From Myxococcales bacterium (lineage in GTDB: Bacteria > Myxococcota_C > UBA6777), in assembly GCA_027005175.1 (NCBI GenBank), contig JALTMC010000671.1, forward strand, positions 1-12,361: a DNA stretch of 12,361 nt, read 5' to 3'. Below, piece by piece: positions 1 to 7,063 of the stretch; position 1 is the stretch's first letter, and every line of letters begins with the position of its first letter. The translations under genes were made by a program, and so were the position numbers. Under the pieces are notes generated by a model that saw only the letters and a program-made list of their open reading frames with translations, searched no databases and was not told the origin of the DNA.

Positions 1-689
1 AACTCATCATCAAACTGGTCTGTATCCACCTTTCTCTGTAGTTCCAACAGTTGGTCTCGCAGCAACACAGGACGCAGAGACTCGACAGGTTCCTGGCTTG
101 TTCGAGTGCGTAAGATCTCTCGCTCGATATCGGCGGGAGGATAGCCTATGCGTATACGCATTAAGAATCGGTCGTATTGAGAGTCGGGCAAAGGGTATGT
201 TCCATAACTCTCGATAGGGTTTTGCGTGGCGAGCACAAGAAAGGGCTTGTCCAAAGGATGTGTCTCGCGATCCACCGTAATCTGCTGTTCATTCATAGCC
301 TCCAACAAAGCGGACTGTGTTCTGGGCGAGGTTCGATTGATCTCATCAGCCAGAATCACTTGCGAAAACAAAGGCCCCCTTCGAAACTCGAAGGTCTCTG
401 TTTTTTGGTTATAGATAGAGACACCGATAAGATCGGAAGGCAACATATCTGCTGTAAACTGGATGCGCCGAAAAGAGCAGCCCAAAGAGATCGCAACAGC
501 CTGGGCCAAGGTGGTTTTCCCCACCCCCGGAACATCTTCAATCAAGAGGTGCCCCCCCGCAAACAACGAAGTCAACACATGCTCAATGACGCTCTCTTTT
601 CCACGTATGATCGAGGCAATATTCTCTTTTAATGCACGAATCGTATCTGTCCAAGACTGTGAAAGAGGTTGGCTTGGTGTGGCCGTCAA
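1..689 (-). CDS. MoxR-family AAA+ ATPase (3' end outside window)
   Basis: This is the N-terminal 229 residues of a MoxR-type AAA+ ATPase, a cytoplasmic chaperone-like ATPase often paired with DUF58/von Willebrand-factor-A proteins. Visible motifs are Walker A in DVPGVGKTT (residues 52-60), Walker B in VILADE (111-116), sensor 1 in LATQNP (153-158) and an arginine-finger-like QYDRF (171-175). The segment [13 protein letters not shown] is typical of the family. The start is inferred as TTG at 689-687, because AGGAG lies 7 bases upstream and gives the usual MoxR distance to Walker A; an in-frame ATG is absent there. The reading frame stays open to base 1, so the lid domain and stop lie outside. 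It is the last gene of the minus-strand series, with a repeat array immediately upstream. Family is secure; substrate and partner are unknown. Confidence 0.93.
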   Translation of the reverse strand, partial: MTATPSQPLSQSWTDTIRALKENIASIIRGKESVIEHVLTSLFAGGHLLIEDVPGVGKTTLAQAVAISLGCSFRRIQFTADMLPSDLIGVSIYNQKTETFEFRRGPLFSQVILADEINRTSPRTQSALLEAMNEQQITVDRETHPLDKPFLVLATQNPIESYGTYPLPDSQYDRFLMRIRIGYPPADIEREILRTRTSQEPVESLRPVLLRDQLLELQRKVDTDQFDDE

Positions 690-700
690 TCTTCTTCTCC

Positions 701-895
701 TGAGCCCGCAGACTCCATGTTGTTGTTCGTCGTGAATCGAATCGTCGAGTTTTTAGGTAGGGCTGTTTGCCCATGAGTCCGCAGACTCCATGCTGTTGTT
801 GCATGGGCTACTGGTTCTAACGATAAGGATTTCTCGGATTTACCAATGAGTCCGCAGACTCCATGCGGTTGTTCGTTGTGAGAGCGAGCCACAAG
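701..895. repeat. Three-copy direct repeat, 73-bp period, with internal hairpin
   Basis: A core of about 29 bases (TGAGtCCGCAGACTCCATG followed by a GTTGTT-like end) begins at 701, 774 and 847, exactly 73 bases apart. Copies 2 and 3 contain GAGTC-CGCA-GACTC, a 5-bp stem with a 4-base loop; copy 1 has one mismatch. Copy 2 is further flanked by GCCCATG and CATGGGC. Copies 1 and 3 also share downstream sequence (TTGTTCGTyGTGA and CGAGTTTT), while the stretch between cores 2 and 3 is not clearly related. This fills most of the roughly 300-base gap between the S26-type peptidase and the MoxR gene; no convincing gene was seen in the gap. It resembles a dispersed REP-like element more than a CRISPR. 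Confidence 0.8.
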
Positions 896-988
896 AGTCA
901 CCCGAGTTTTAGAGCTTCTACTCTTCGTTCCGAAAGATTGCAACACCGAGCATAGCTCGCCCCATCTTCAAACATCCCACAGATTCTG

Positions 989-1675
989 TCAATTCCGAAA
1001 AGACGATTCTTTTGAAAAAGGAAGGTTGCGTTGGATCCTTCGGGACCACAGAGCTCCATGATTTCGCAAAGTAGAGAGACATCGAGTGCTCCACGCCTCT
1101 GGATCCCAAGAGTGCCCTTGGTGGGAGACACAGCTCACTCGCCCAAACACGCGCTCCATTGTGATGGGAACATCACAATGGTGAAGAGCATCACCTTTCG
1201 TAATGAGATGCACAACTCCCCAGGAATCCCGTTCGATAGACTGGACTCGATGAGCCACCCAGATCGGCTTCTGACCTGCCATCACAAGGATTTGTCCTTT
1301 GGCAAGGGAGGAGGACTCTACAGGAACAACAGAAAGCTCTGAACCATCGGGGACTATCGAGCCCATCGAGGGACCTTGAAGCCGAACAGGCAGGAACGAA
1401 TTGTGCCAAGACTGTGCTGTTGTCTGTAGGATGTCTGTCAGTGGAGAAAGCGTAGCTGCCTCTACGTCTTTGGGAGCGGGCATATCCACACGTGCCACCC
1501 ATTGCGTTACAGGCAGAAAGTGCTCACGCGGTGAAGTCGGTGCATCACATCGAAGCAACACACCATCACTCCACTGGTGGACCACATGAAACAACCACCA
1601 CTCCTGTGCATCAGGCCAGACAATATAATCGTGAAGAGAGAGATGAAGACAGAGGGTGGGAATCACTCGTAACAT
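989..1675 (-). CDS. S24/S26-type serine peptidase (soluble signal-peptidase fold)
   Basis: This 228-residue protein carries the signature of the S24/S26 signal-peptidase-like superfamily: GPSM with candidate nucleophile Ser103, the loop VPDGSELSVVPV (108-118), AHRV with His142, and TKGDALHHCD (159-168) with candidate Asp162, followed by VFGRV. The Ser/His/Asp pattern resembles archaeal/ER-type enzymes more than the bacterial Ser/Lys type. No N-terminal membrane helix is evident, unlike true signal peptidase I, so it is probably soluble. It lies 113 bases downstream of the 60-residue peptide gene. Proteins of this kind accompany PqqD-like and kinase-like genes in peptide-modification loci, so leader removal or peptide handling is a reasonable inference. 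The ATG at 1675 has only a weak ribosome binding site. The function of the N-terminal 90 residues is not recognised. Confidence 0.75.
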   Translation of the reverse strand: MLRVIPTLCLHLSLHDYIVWPDAQEWWLFHVVHQWSDGVLLRCDAPTSPREHFLPVTQWVARVDMPAPKDVEAATLSPLTDILQTTAQSWHNSFLPVRLQGPSMGSIVPDGSELSVVPVESSSLAKGQILVMAGQKPIWVAHRVQSIERDSWGVVHLITKGDALHHCDVPITMERVFGRVSCVSHQGHSWDPEAWSTRCLSTLRNHGALWSRRIQRNLPFSKESSFRN

Positions 1676-1788
1676 CGCTGTTCTCGCGAGAGACCCACCT
1701 GAGAAGGCTGGCGGGACCCCATTCTTCTGAGCAAGGCTACTTTTACCTCAACAAGACATGTTCAAGACACAAGCCTACCCGAAAATGG

Positions 1789-1971
1789 CTAGCTTGCAGT
1801 AGGTTGATCACAGAAGAGATCATCGATCAATTTGGCGGCCCCCAAAGCCACAGTCTCAAAGAGTGGCTCGGACTGGATGTCTGGCTTCTGATACGGCCGC
1901 TTGGGGTTTGTTTTGGGTAACGACTGCTCCACAGCAGGCGTGCTTAATCCTTGCTCTTTCTCGCGTTTCAT
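1789..1971 (-). CDS. Candidate modified-peptide (RiPP-like) precursor, 60 aa
   Basis: This small basic-to-acidic peptide has no transmembrane segment or secretion signal. Its middle holds KRPYQKPDIQSEPLFET (residues 24-40): a Tyr-x-x-Pro segment followed by Ser-Glu-Pro-x-Phe-Glu-Thr. Similar segments are known to me from short ORFs beside PqqD-like genes, and Tyr-x-x-Pro is also a leader element recognised by PqqD-like domains in lasso peptides, though the spacing here differs. The remaining 20 residues, with one cysteine (Cys54), an Asp-Asp pair and a C-terminal Ser60, could be the core. The ATG at 1971 follows AAGG closely (AAGGTGGATG). It lies between the large lipoprotein and the S26-type peptidase, in line with the PqqD-like and radical SAM genes upstream. 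Coding status is likely but not certain; its role as a precursor is inferred from motif and context. Confidence 0.6.
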   Translation of the reverse strand: MKREKEQGLSTPAVEQSLPKTNPKRPYQKPDIQSEPLFETVALGAAKLIDDLFCDQPTAS

Positions 1972-2070
1972 CCACCTTATTCCTTTTTTTCAGAGTCGTT
2001 GCTATCGATCATACTTCACAGATAGAGATTTATCACAGCTCAAAGGTCTGCGCTGACAAAAAAGCACAAG

Positions 2071-5000
2071 TTAGTACTTGAGGATAATTTTGCCACCAAT
2101 GCTTTCTGTGGACGGGGGGGTTTCAGCCATCAGTAGATCGACAAAGCCATCTCCTGTCAGGTCCAATCCGCCCACAAGGCCGTACCAGCCCAAGCCAGCT
2201 TTGGTTTGGCTACCATACCACACAACATCTGCCACTTTGGCGGGGTCACCGCTCTTCATCATGTTGAAGGCACGACCCAAGAACAGATACACTGCGCCAG
2301 CGCGTGAGTTGGAGGTGTTTTTGGGATCTGTCGCGGCTCCTTCACCAATGGCAAAGTCGGCAAAACCATCACGATTAATATCACCAGCAGCAGTGACCTT
2401 TTCCAGGAAGGTTGCTTTGCCTTGCCAACTCAAAACAGCGGCAGTGTCTTTGATGGTATTTCCACTGACCAGTGTTTTACCTGAAAACAAGCGAGACAGA
2501 CCAGCTTTGGGAACAGTACCAACATCGACACTGCGAGAGGAGATCACGATGTCATTGGTTCCATCTTTGTTGACATCACCCACCACAGCCATACTGGAAC
2601 CAAAGGTTTTGTTCTCCTTTGCGCTACCTTTGAGCGTAAACTTGGTTTTAAACTTACTCAAGCTTAAAACCTTACCGGAAGTCGCTTTAATCGGTCCATA
2701 CAAACCGACGATGGTGTTGGAGAAGGCGGCGGAGATCAAGACATCGGCTTTCTTGTCACCGTTAATATCCCCAGTCGCCATGGTGATACCAAAGAAGGAG
2801 CGACCACTGACAGAGGCTTCCGTGTCATTGGCAATTTCCAGATCAGCATCTTTGATTTCCAGTTTGAGCGAGGCTTTTCCAGGAAGAGGGTATGTGGCAC
2901 GACTATAAAAGACGTAGACGGAGCCGAGGAAAGAACCATTCTTTTTCTGCAAAGCGGAGACCAAGAGGTCTGCCTTTTTATCGCCATTGATATCGGGGGC
3001 TCCATTCACACCGACAGCGACGATCGATGCAGCAAACAGCATTCTTGAGGACGAGCCTGTAATCAATACCCGAGCCAATGCGCTTGCAGAACCATTTTTC
3101 AGAGAGGTTCCACGAGAGCCACCGAAGAAGATATAGACTCGACCTTTCCGACCTTCCGCAGCAAAAGAGCGTACAGCAAAGTCAGCAAAACCATCGCCAT
3201 TCAGATCCCCCAAAGCCTCCACCCCTTGACAGAAAGAGTCAGAGGCATTGTCGCCTGTAATTGTAACATCGGGTGTTGTGCCAAAGAAGCTACCCAACGA
3301 TACGTCGCGACCATAGTAGATAAATGCGGCACCAGCGCGGGATTTGGCTCCAGCCTGGAATGCAGGGGCACACACAACAACATCCTGACGTCCGTCTTTA
3401 TCGAGGTCACCAACGGCTGCAATGCCAAAACCGTAAGATGTTTTGCTCGTTCCCTTTTCGCTGCTCGATGTAGACTTAAAGTCCACAGATATTTTGAACA
3501 GGTTGGAAATACTGGAGAGATTTCCAGCTGCATCTCTTACCCGCACAGCGATGACATAGCTTTTCCCTACAGACATCTTGTCCAACGTTGCTGTGACTTG
3601 TTGGCCCGCAGCAATTTTGGAAGAGATACTTTGCTTGCCCTCGGGCTTCTCCCAGTCTGCCTCGGTGATGGTGCTGAGAATGCTACTCCAGCGGATGTCG
3701 TACTTGGCTACACCAGAACCGTTGGTTCCACTATCTTTGGGAGCCGTCCAGGTCAGTTTGATCGAAGCTTTACGATGATCCACCACAGAACCACCCAAAT
3801 CAGTGATAGCCGCTGGGGGGGTCGTATCCAGGTAAACCGTGAGGCTCAAAGAGGTGCTCTTACCTGCAAGATTTGTCACCTTCAAAGATATCGAATTCTT
3901 GCCCTCCAGGAAGTCCAGACCTGTCACATTTCCAACACGTAACTTGGCAGGTCCATCCACCAGCTTTACAAGTTGAGAGTTTCCATTAAACGTAAACTCC
4001 AAGTTCTGATCTTTCTCTGCATCCGTTTTGCATTGGATGCCATTCTGAATCCCCGCCTTCTTCGTGTCAGTGTCGTGAGATTTGTTGATATTGGACACAC
4101 CCGCCACAAACGGATCCCCCTTCTCCAACACACAAGACAGCGTTGGCACACCAAACTCTTTCACAGTCACACAGACCTTGTTGGAAGATTGGGTGGAGCA
4201 CTTTGGCTCTGTGGCCGAAACGGAGAGGCAATTCTTACCTTCTTTCAATGTGACAGTGGTCTTTGCCACACCATTTGCGACCTTGACAGGAACAGCAGGC
4301 TGCCCTTCCACGGTCAAAGTAACAGAGCTACCATCAGGAGCAGAGGTTCGCATTTGCACCTCGAGTTGAAGCCCTGGCTTGGTTTTGTCTTCATCACGTG
4401 TTTGATCAAGGGATTGCCCCTCAATCAAACCGGCAAAAAAGACGTTATAGCCACGAAGGATGGCAGTAAATTTAGAGGGTGTGCTGGCACCTTCATTGCC
4501 CAACTTATCTTTCACCTTCACCTGGATCTCGGAAGAGACAGAGAATTGATCGGGAAGCAGTAAGGTGAAAGCAACTTTACCACCGGCCACAACCGCCTCT
4601 TGCCCTTCCTGCTTTCCATTGACCCAGAGAGTCGCCGTGCTTCCATCACCAGCGGTGGTGGTGGCAGAGACAGCGACCTGAAAACCAGAGGTGTTGGTGT
4701 CTGCGTCATCTTTGGGGCAAAACTGTTGATTGGCGGTTGGGGTGACGAGCGTTACCGTTGGTGCTGTTGTCTTAACCTGAACTGTGACCTTGTCAGAGCA
4801 TTTGTTCCCAGCGGGGTCAGTAATCCGCGCAGTCAACGTAACTTCACCTGCCGGAAGAGTGACCTTCGAAAATGTCGCTTTTCCACCAAAGGGCTTGGCC
4901 GACAGCTTTGTCGCTTGCCCCCCCTTGTCTGTGATCTCCAGCTCAATCGCCTCAAGTGCTGTGGCATCCACTTGCACTTCAACATCCGTTTGAAATCCAC

Positions 5001-5520
5001 TCTTCTGCGGATCTGCGTCATCGTTGTTTCCAAAAACTTGGGCATCTTTGGGGAGAGCAAATCGAATCTGGTAACATCGAGAATCCGCTGTGACCTGAAT
5101 CGCATTCGAGTTTTGCGTCTTTCCACCAAACTCCACCACAGCCTGGATGCTATTGATTCCCTCCTCCAACGTGACACCATCGAACTTGAGTGTCGTCGCA
5201 GTAACAAGAACCTCCTTAGCCACCTTATTGTTGACAAGAATACGGCCCTTCAAGTCCTTTGGTAGCTTTCCTGTCTTGTCTGCTGTCACTTTGATCTCTA
5301 TAGAGATCTGAACACCCGGTGAATTTTTGTCCGTATCTGCCTCAATGTTAAACACCGCCTTGTCTTGAGGCAGAGTGATTTCCACTTTGTCAGGAAGACC
5401 TGGCTCATCATTCACCGGCGTTGGCCCCGGACAGCCCACCAAAAACATCATAGGCAGGACCACACACATCGCACCCCATACCCAAAAAGACTGCCTTGAT
5501 ACTCGTTTAACACCTTTCAT
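2071..5520 (-). CDS. Large lipoprotein with five Ig-like repeats, FnIII and seven FG-GAP repeats
   Basis: This 1149-residue surface or periplasmic lipoprotein starts with a basic and hydrophobic signal ending in the lipobox LVGC (Cys30). Five units of about 104 residues follow (roughly 45-565), each carrying an acidic signature of the form D-x-D-x(3-5)-G-[hydrophobic]-Q near residues 60, 169, 273, 377 and 485; they look like Ig/Big-type beta domains. A fibronectin type III-like domain covers about 568-680. The C-terminal half has seven DxDxDGxxD-type calcium loops beginning at 705, 772, 843, 918, 982, 1047 and 1120, as expected for a complete seven-bladed integrin-alpha-like propeller. ATG 5520 was chosen over a longer open frame because GGAGG lies 11 bases upstream and a proper signal peptide follows. 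Such proteins bind ligands or surfaces; the ligand is unknown. It interrupts the candidate peptide-modification genes. Confidence 0.9.
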   Translation of the reverse strand: MKGVKRVSRQSFWVWGAMCVVLPMMFLVGCPGPTPVNDEPGLPDKVEITLPQDKAVFNIEADTDKNSPGVQISIEIKVTADKTGKLPKDLKGRILVNNKVAKEVLVTATTLKFDGVTLEEGINSIQAVVEFGGKTQNSNAIQVTADSRCYQIRFALPKDAQVFGNNDDADPQKSGFQTDVEVQVDATALEAIELEITDKGGQATKLSAKPFGGKATFSKVTLPAGEVTLTARITDPAGNKCSDKVTVQVKTTAPTVTLVTPTANQQFCPKDDADTNTSGFQVAVSATTTAGDGSTATLWVNGKQEGQEAVVAGGKVAFTLLLPDQFSVSSEIQVKVKDKLGNEGASTPSKFTAILRGYNVFFAGLIEGQSLDQTRDEDKTKPGLQLEVQMRTSAPDGSSVTLTVEGQPAVPVKVANGVAKTTVTLKEGKNCLSVSATEPKCSTQSSNKVCVTVKEFGVPTLSCVLEKGDPFVAGVSNINKSHDTDTKKAGIQNGIQCKTDAEKDQNLEFTFNGNSQLVKLVDGPAKLRVGNVTGLDFLEGKNSISLKVTNLAGKSTSLSLTVYLDTTPPAAITDLGGSVVDHRKASIKLTWTAPKDSGTNGSGVAKYDIRWSSILSTITEADWEKPEGKQSISSKIAAGQQVTATLDKMSVGKSYVIAVRVRDAAGNLSSISNLFKISVDFKSTSSSEKGTSKTSYGFGIAAVGDLDKDGRQDVVVCAPAFQAGAKSRAGAAFIYYGRDVSLGSFFGTTPDVTITGDNASDSFCQGVEALGDLNGDGFADFAVRSFAAEGRKGRVYIFFGGSRGTSLKNGSASALARVLITGSSSRMLFAASIVAVGVNGAPDINGDKKADLLVSALQKKNGSFLGSVYVFYSRATYPLPGKASLKLEIKDADLEIANDTEASVSGRSFFGITMATGDINGDKKADVLISAAFSNTIVGLYGPIKATSGKVLSLSKFKTKFTLKGSAKENKTFGSSMAVVGDVNKDGTNDIVISSRSVDVGTVPKAGLSRLFSGKTLVSGNTIKDTAAVLSWQGKATFLEKVTAAGDINRDGFADFAIGEGAATDPKNTSNSRAGAVYLFLGRAFNMMKSGDPAKVADVVWYGSQTKAGLGWYGLVGGLDLTGDGFVDLLMAETPPSTESIGGKIILKY

Positions 5521-5571
5521 GCGGTGACTATCCTCCGTTTGTCTACAAAAATTCTCACGCAACGAGAAGTG

Positions 5572-5599
5572 ATCGACTCTATGCGAAAAACCAGAGTTC
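5572..5599 (-). promoter_or_regulatory. Weak ECF-type promoter candidate upstream of the lipoprotein
   Basis: On the minus strand GAACTC is followed 17 bases later by TCGAT, about 50 bases before the lipoprotein start. The layout resembles the GGAACTT-N16-TCAAA element in front of the sigma gene at 10197, but the match is poor at both boxes. It is recorded only as a possible second target of that sigma factor. Confidence 0.2.
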
Positions 5600-5633
5600 T
5601 TTCCTTGTATTCGTGTTCTATCACAAAAAGTAA

Positions 5634-5679
5634 CACATTAACACAGCACATTAACGTTATATTTGCGAATTTGCAATAT
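5634..5679. promoter_or_regulatory. Operator-like cluster of short repeats upstream of the lipoprotein gene
   Basis: Within the 169-base gap between the radical SAM stop and the lipoprotein start lie two direct copies of CACATTAAC (5634-5642 and 5647-5655, 13 bases apart). They are followed by the perfect palindrome TAACGTTA (5652-5659) and an imperfect inverted repeat, ATATTTGC...GCAATAT with a one-base bulge (5659-5679). The region is AT-rich compared with its surroundings and would suit regulator binding. No T-run follows, so it is not an obvious terminator. Confidence 0.35.
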
Positions 5680-5689
5680 CCTCACCCAC

Positions 5690-6919
5690 CTATCCTGAGC
5701 AATCTGCATCTGTCTTTTGGGGTGGAACCGCAGGATCCGATGCAAAGAGAGGAGGCTGTTCCAGCCAATAAGAAAGAGACTTTTCCGCCTGCCCCGAAGA
5801 GCAACCCGAGCATCCAGAGGACTGAATCGACTGCTCCAAAAGTTGTTTTTGAGCAGACAAAGTTCCAGTGTCCTTTGACTCCATACCGTGATTCGCTTCG
5901 TACACCCGACGCCGAACACGAGCTTTCATACAAGTATTGGCACTGGGTTGTGTGGGATCTCCTGTATCCAACAGAGAAACTCCTGGGCAAAAGGAGCAAA
6001 AAGCACGATCGGGGCAAGCCTGACAAATCGGAGAGCTATAACGCTTGATCTCTCTGACAGACTGTACCGCGTGATGTTCCCAGATCTCAGCCAACGACTG
6101 TGTGCGTAAGTGGCCGATTTCACGGGGGAGATCAAGACAAGGATAGACGGTACCATCGGTTCCGATCGCAAGTCGTGTCCTACCAGCCGAGCATGAAGTT
6201 CCTTGAGAGGAGTGGGCCACAGGCTGAATCTTCCCCAAACCTTCTGGATCGGTTCGAGCAAGATGGTCGAAGACTTCAAACATAGCATCTTCGTGCAATT
6301 GAAATGCAAGCGGATCACGACGGCCATCGTGACACACCGTCAGATCTACACCCACAGCAAAGTCAGCCCCCAGCTCTTCTGCCAGAAGACGTGTGGGAAC
6401 AAGCTGGTCACTGTTGGTTGTCATCTGCAAAAACTTCAACTGCACCGAAATACCTTCGGCCTGCAAATACTTGACCCCCTCCACCGTCTTGACAAACGAT
6501 CCAGGTATCTGCGTCACTTCGTCGTGAACCTTGGGGTCAACGGCATACAAACTGATGGAGGCCCGCTGCAACCCCGCTTCCAACAGCCGACGAGAGCGAT
6601 CGGGATTGCAAGAGGTCCCTGTGGTAAAGATCGTCACCATCAAGCCAACTCCACGAGCGTAGCGAATGATCTCGTAGATATCAGCCCGAAGCAGTGGCTC
6701 GCCACCTGTAAAAAAAACGGAAATAACACCCAACTCTGAAAGTTGACGCAGCGCATCCTGAATGTCTTCTGTGGACATCTCTGCACGAGGATTCTCAACC
6801 AGATAACACTGTTGGCAACGCAGATGGCAACGCTCGGTCAAGACCATCATCGCGGTCAGGGGCATATTGTGCGCAAACGCACGCTGTGACAAGCGAGCGC
6901 GTACAGAGAGACCGCTCAT
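5690..6919 (-). CDS. Radical SAM/SPASM peptide-modifying enzyme
   Basis: This 409-residue enzyme has the radical SAM motif CHLRCQQC (Cys31, Cys35, Cys38) and GGEP (72-75). The C-terminal SPASM-type region has cysteines at 243, 261, 299, 302, 308, 311 and 330, enough to hold auxiliary iron-sulphur clusters. SPASM enzymes of this type typically modify peptides or proteins using 5'-deoxyadenosyl radical chemistry. After the SPASM domain comes a tail of about 70 residues with SGCSGCSSG (368-376) and a terminal CSG, which is unusual. ATG 6919 was chosen because GAGGT stands 9 bases upstream and family homology begins near there; a longer frame opens at GTG 6997, but its first 26 residues are translated from repeat DNA. 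It follows the PqqD-like gene, consistent with PqqD delivering a leader peptide. The reaction catalysed cannot be deduced. Confidence 0.9.
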   Translation of the reverse strand: MSGLSVRARLSQRAFAHNMPLTAMMVLTERCHLRCQQCYLVENPRAEMSTEDIQDALRQLSELGVISVFFTGGEPLLRADIYEIIRYARGVGLMVTIFTTGTSCNPDRSRRLLEAGLQRASISLYAVDPKVHDEVTQIPGSFVKTVEGVKYLQAEGISVQLKFLQMTTNSDQLVPTRLLAEELGADFAVGVDLTVCHDGRRDPLAFQLHEDAMFEVFDHLARTDPEGLGKIQPVAHSSQGTSCSAGRTRLAIGTDGTVYPCLDLPREIGHLRTQSLAEIWEHHAVQSVREIKRYSSPICQACPDRAFCSFCPGVSLLDTGDPTQPSANTCMKARVRRRVYEANHGMESKDTGTLSAQKQLLEQSIQSSGCSGCSSGQAEKSLSYWLEQPPLFASDPAVPPQKTDADCSG

Positions 6920-6939
6920 GTTGTGACTACCTCGTTCAT
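6916..6939 (-). other. Seven-codon mini-ORF overlapping the radical SAM start
   Basis: ATG 6939 opens a seven-codon frame (M-N-E-V-V-T-T) whose TGA overlaps the radical SAM ATG as ATGA. Its start follows AGGAGG by 9 bases. It matches the beginning of the two mini-ORFs upstream (M-S-E-V-A-T-T), so it is a degenerate fourth copy of the array unit. It may act in translational coupling; a functional peptide product is unlikely. Confidence 0.3.
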
Positions 6940-7001
6940 AAAAACCAACCTCCTGAAGATTCGAGCAGACTCCTTTCAAGTGTTGTGGCAACCTCACTCA
7001 T
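6936..7001 (-). other. 21-codon mini-ORF (second relay copy)
   Basis: ATG 7001 overlaps the stop of the preceding mini-ORF (TGATG) and lies 9 bases after AGGAGG. It encodes 21 residues beginning M-S-E-V-A-T-T-L-E and ending in G-G-W-F-L. Its TGA overlaps the next ATG as ATGA. It is derived from the 62-bp duplication; coupling of translation is more plausible than a product with its own role. Confidence 0.35.
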
Positions 7002-7063
7002 CAGTAACAACCTCCTGAAGATTCGAGCAGACCTATTTCAAGTGTTGTGGCAACCTCACTCAT
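7001..7063 (-). other. 20-codon mini-ORF (first relay copy)
   Basis: ATG 7063 shares one base with the PqqD-like stop (TGATG), with GAAGG 9 bases upstream. The frame encodes 20 residues beginning M-S-E-V-A-T-T-L-E and ending L-L-E-S-S-G-G-C-Y, the last nine being a near copy of the PqqD-like C-terminus. It ends at TGATG with the next mini-ORF. Translation is plausible from the signals, but nothing shows that the peptide matters. Confidence 0.35.

Noticed and set aside
701-895. CRISPR-like geometry (29-base repeat, 44-base spacers)
   Set aside because: Only three copies with several differences, copies 1 and 3 share sequence in the supposed spacers, and no cas gene is present.
1663-1722. 19-codon frame just before the S26-type peptidase
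   Set aside because: It overlaps the peptidase start and has only a weak ribosome binding site, with no similarity to the neighbouring peptide.
2078-2908. Long plus-strand open frame (276 codons)
   Set aside because: It is antisense to the lipoprotein's FG-GAP region; the translation has no recognisable domain, while the minus frame has clear repeats.
3226-3942. Plus-strand open frame of 238 codons
   Set aside because: Lies wholly opposite the lipoprotein gene, and its product has no family-like motifs.
4600-5265. Plus-strand open frame of 221 codons
   Set aside because: Also antisense to the lipoprotein's Ig-like repeats; a by-product of its codon use.
6920-6997. Longer radical SAM start at GTG 6997
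   Set aside because: The extra 26 residues come from the tandem repeat and do not resemble the family; ATG 6919 has its own ribosome binding site.
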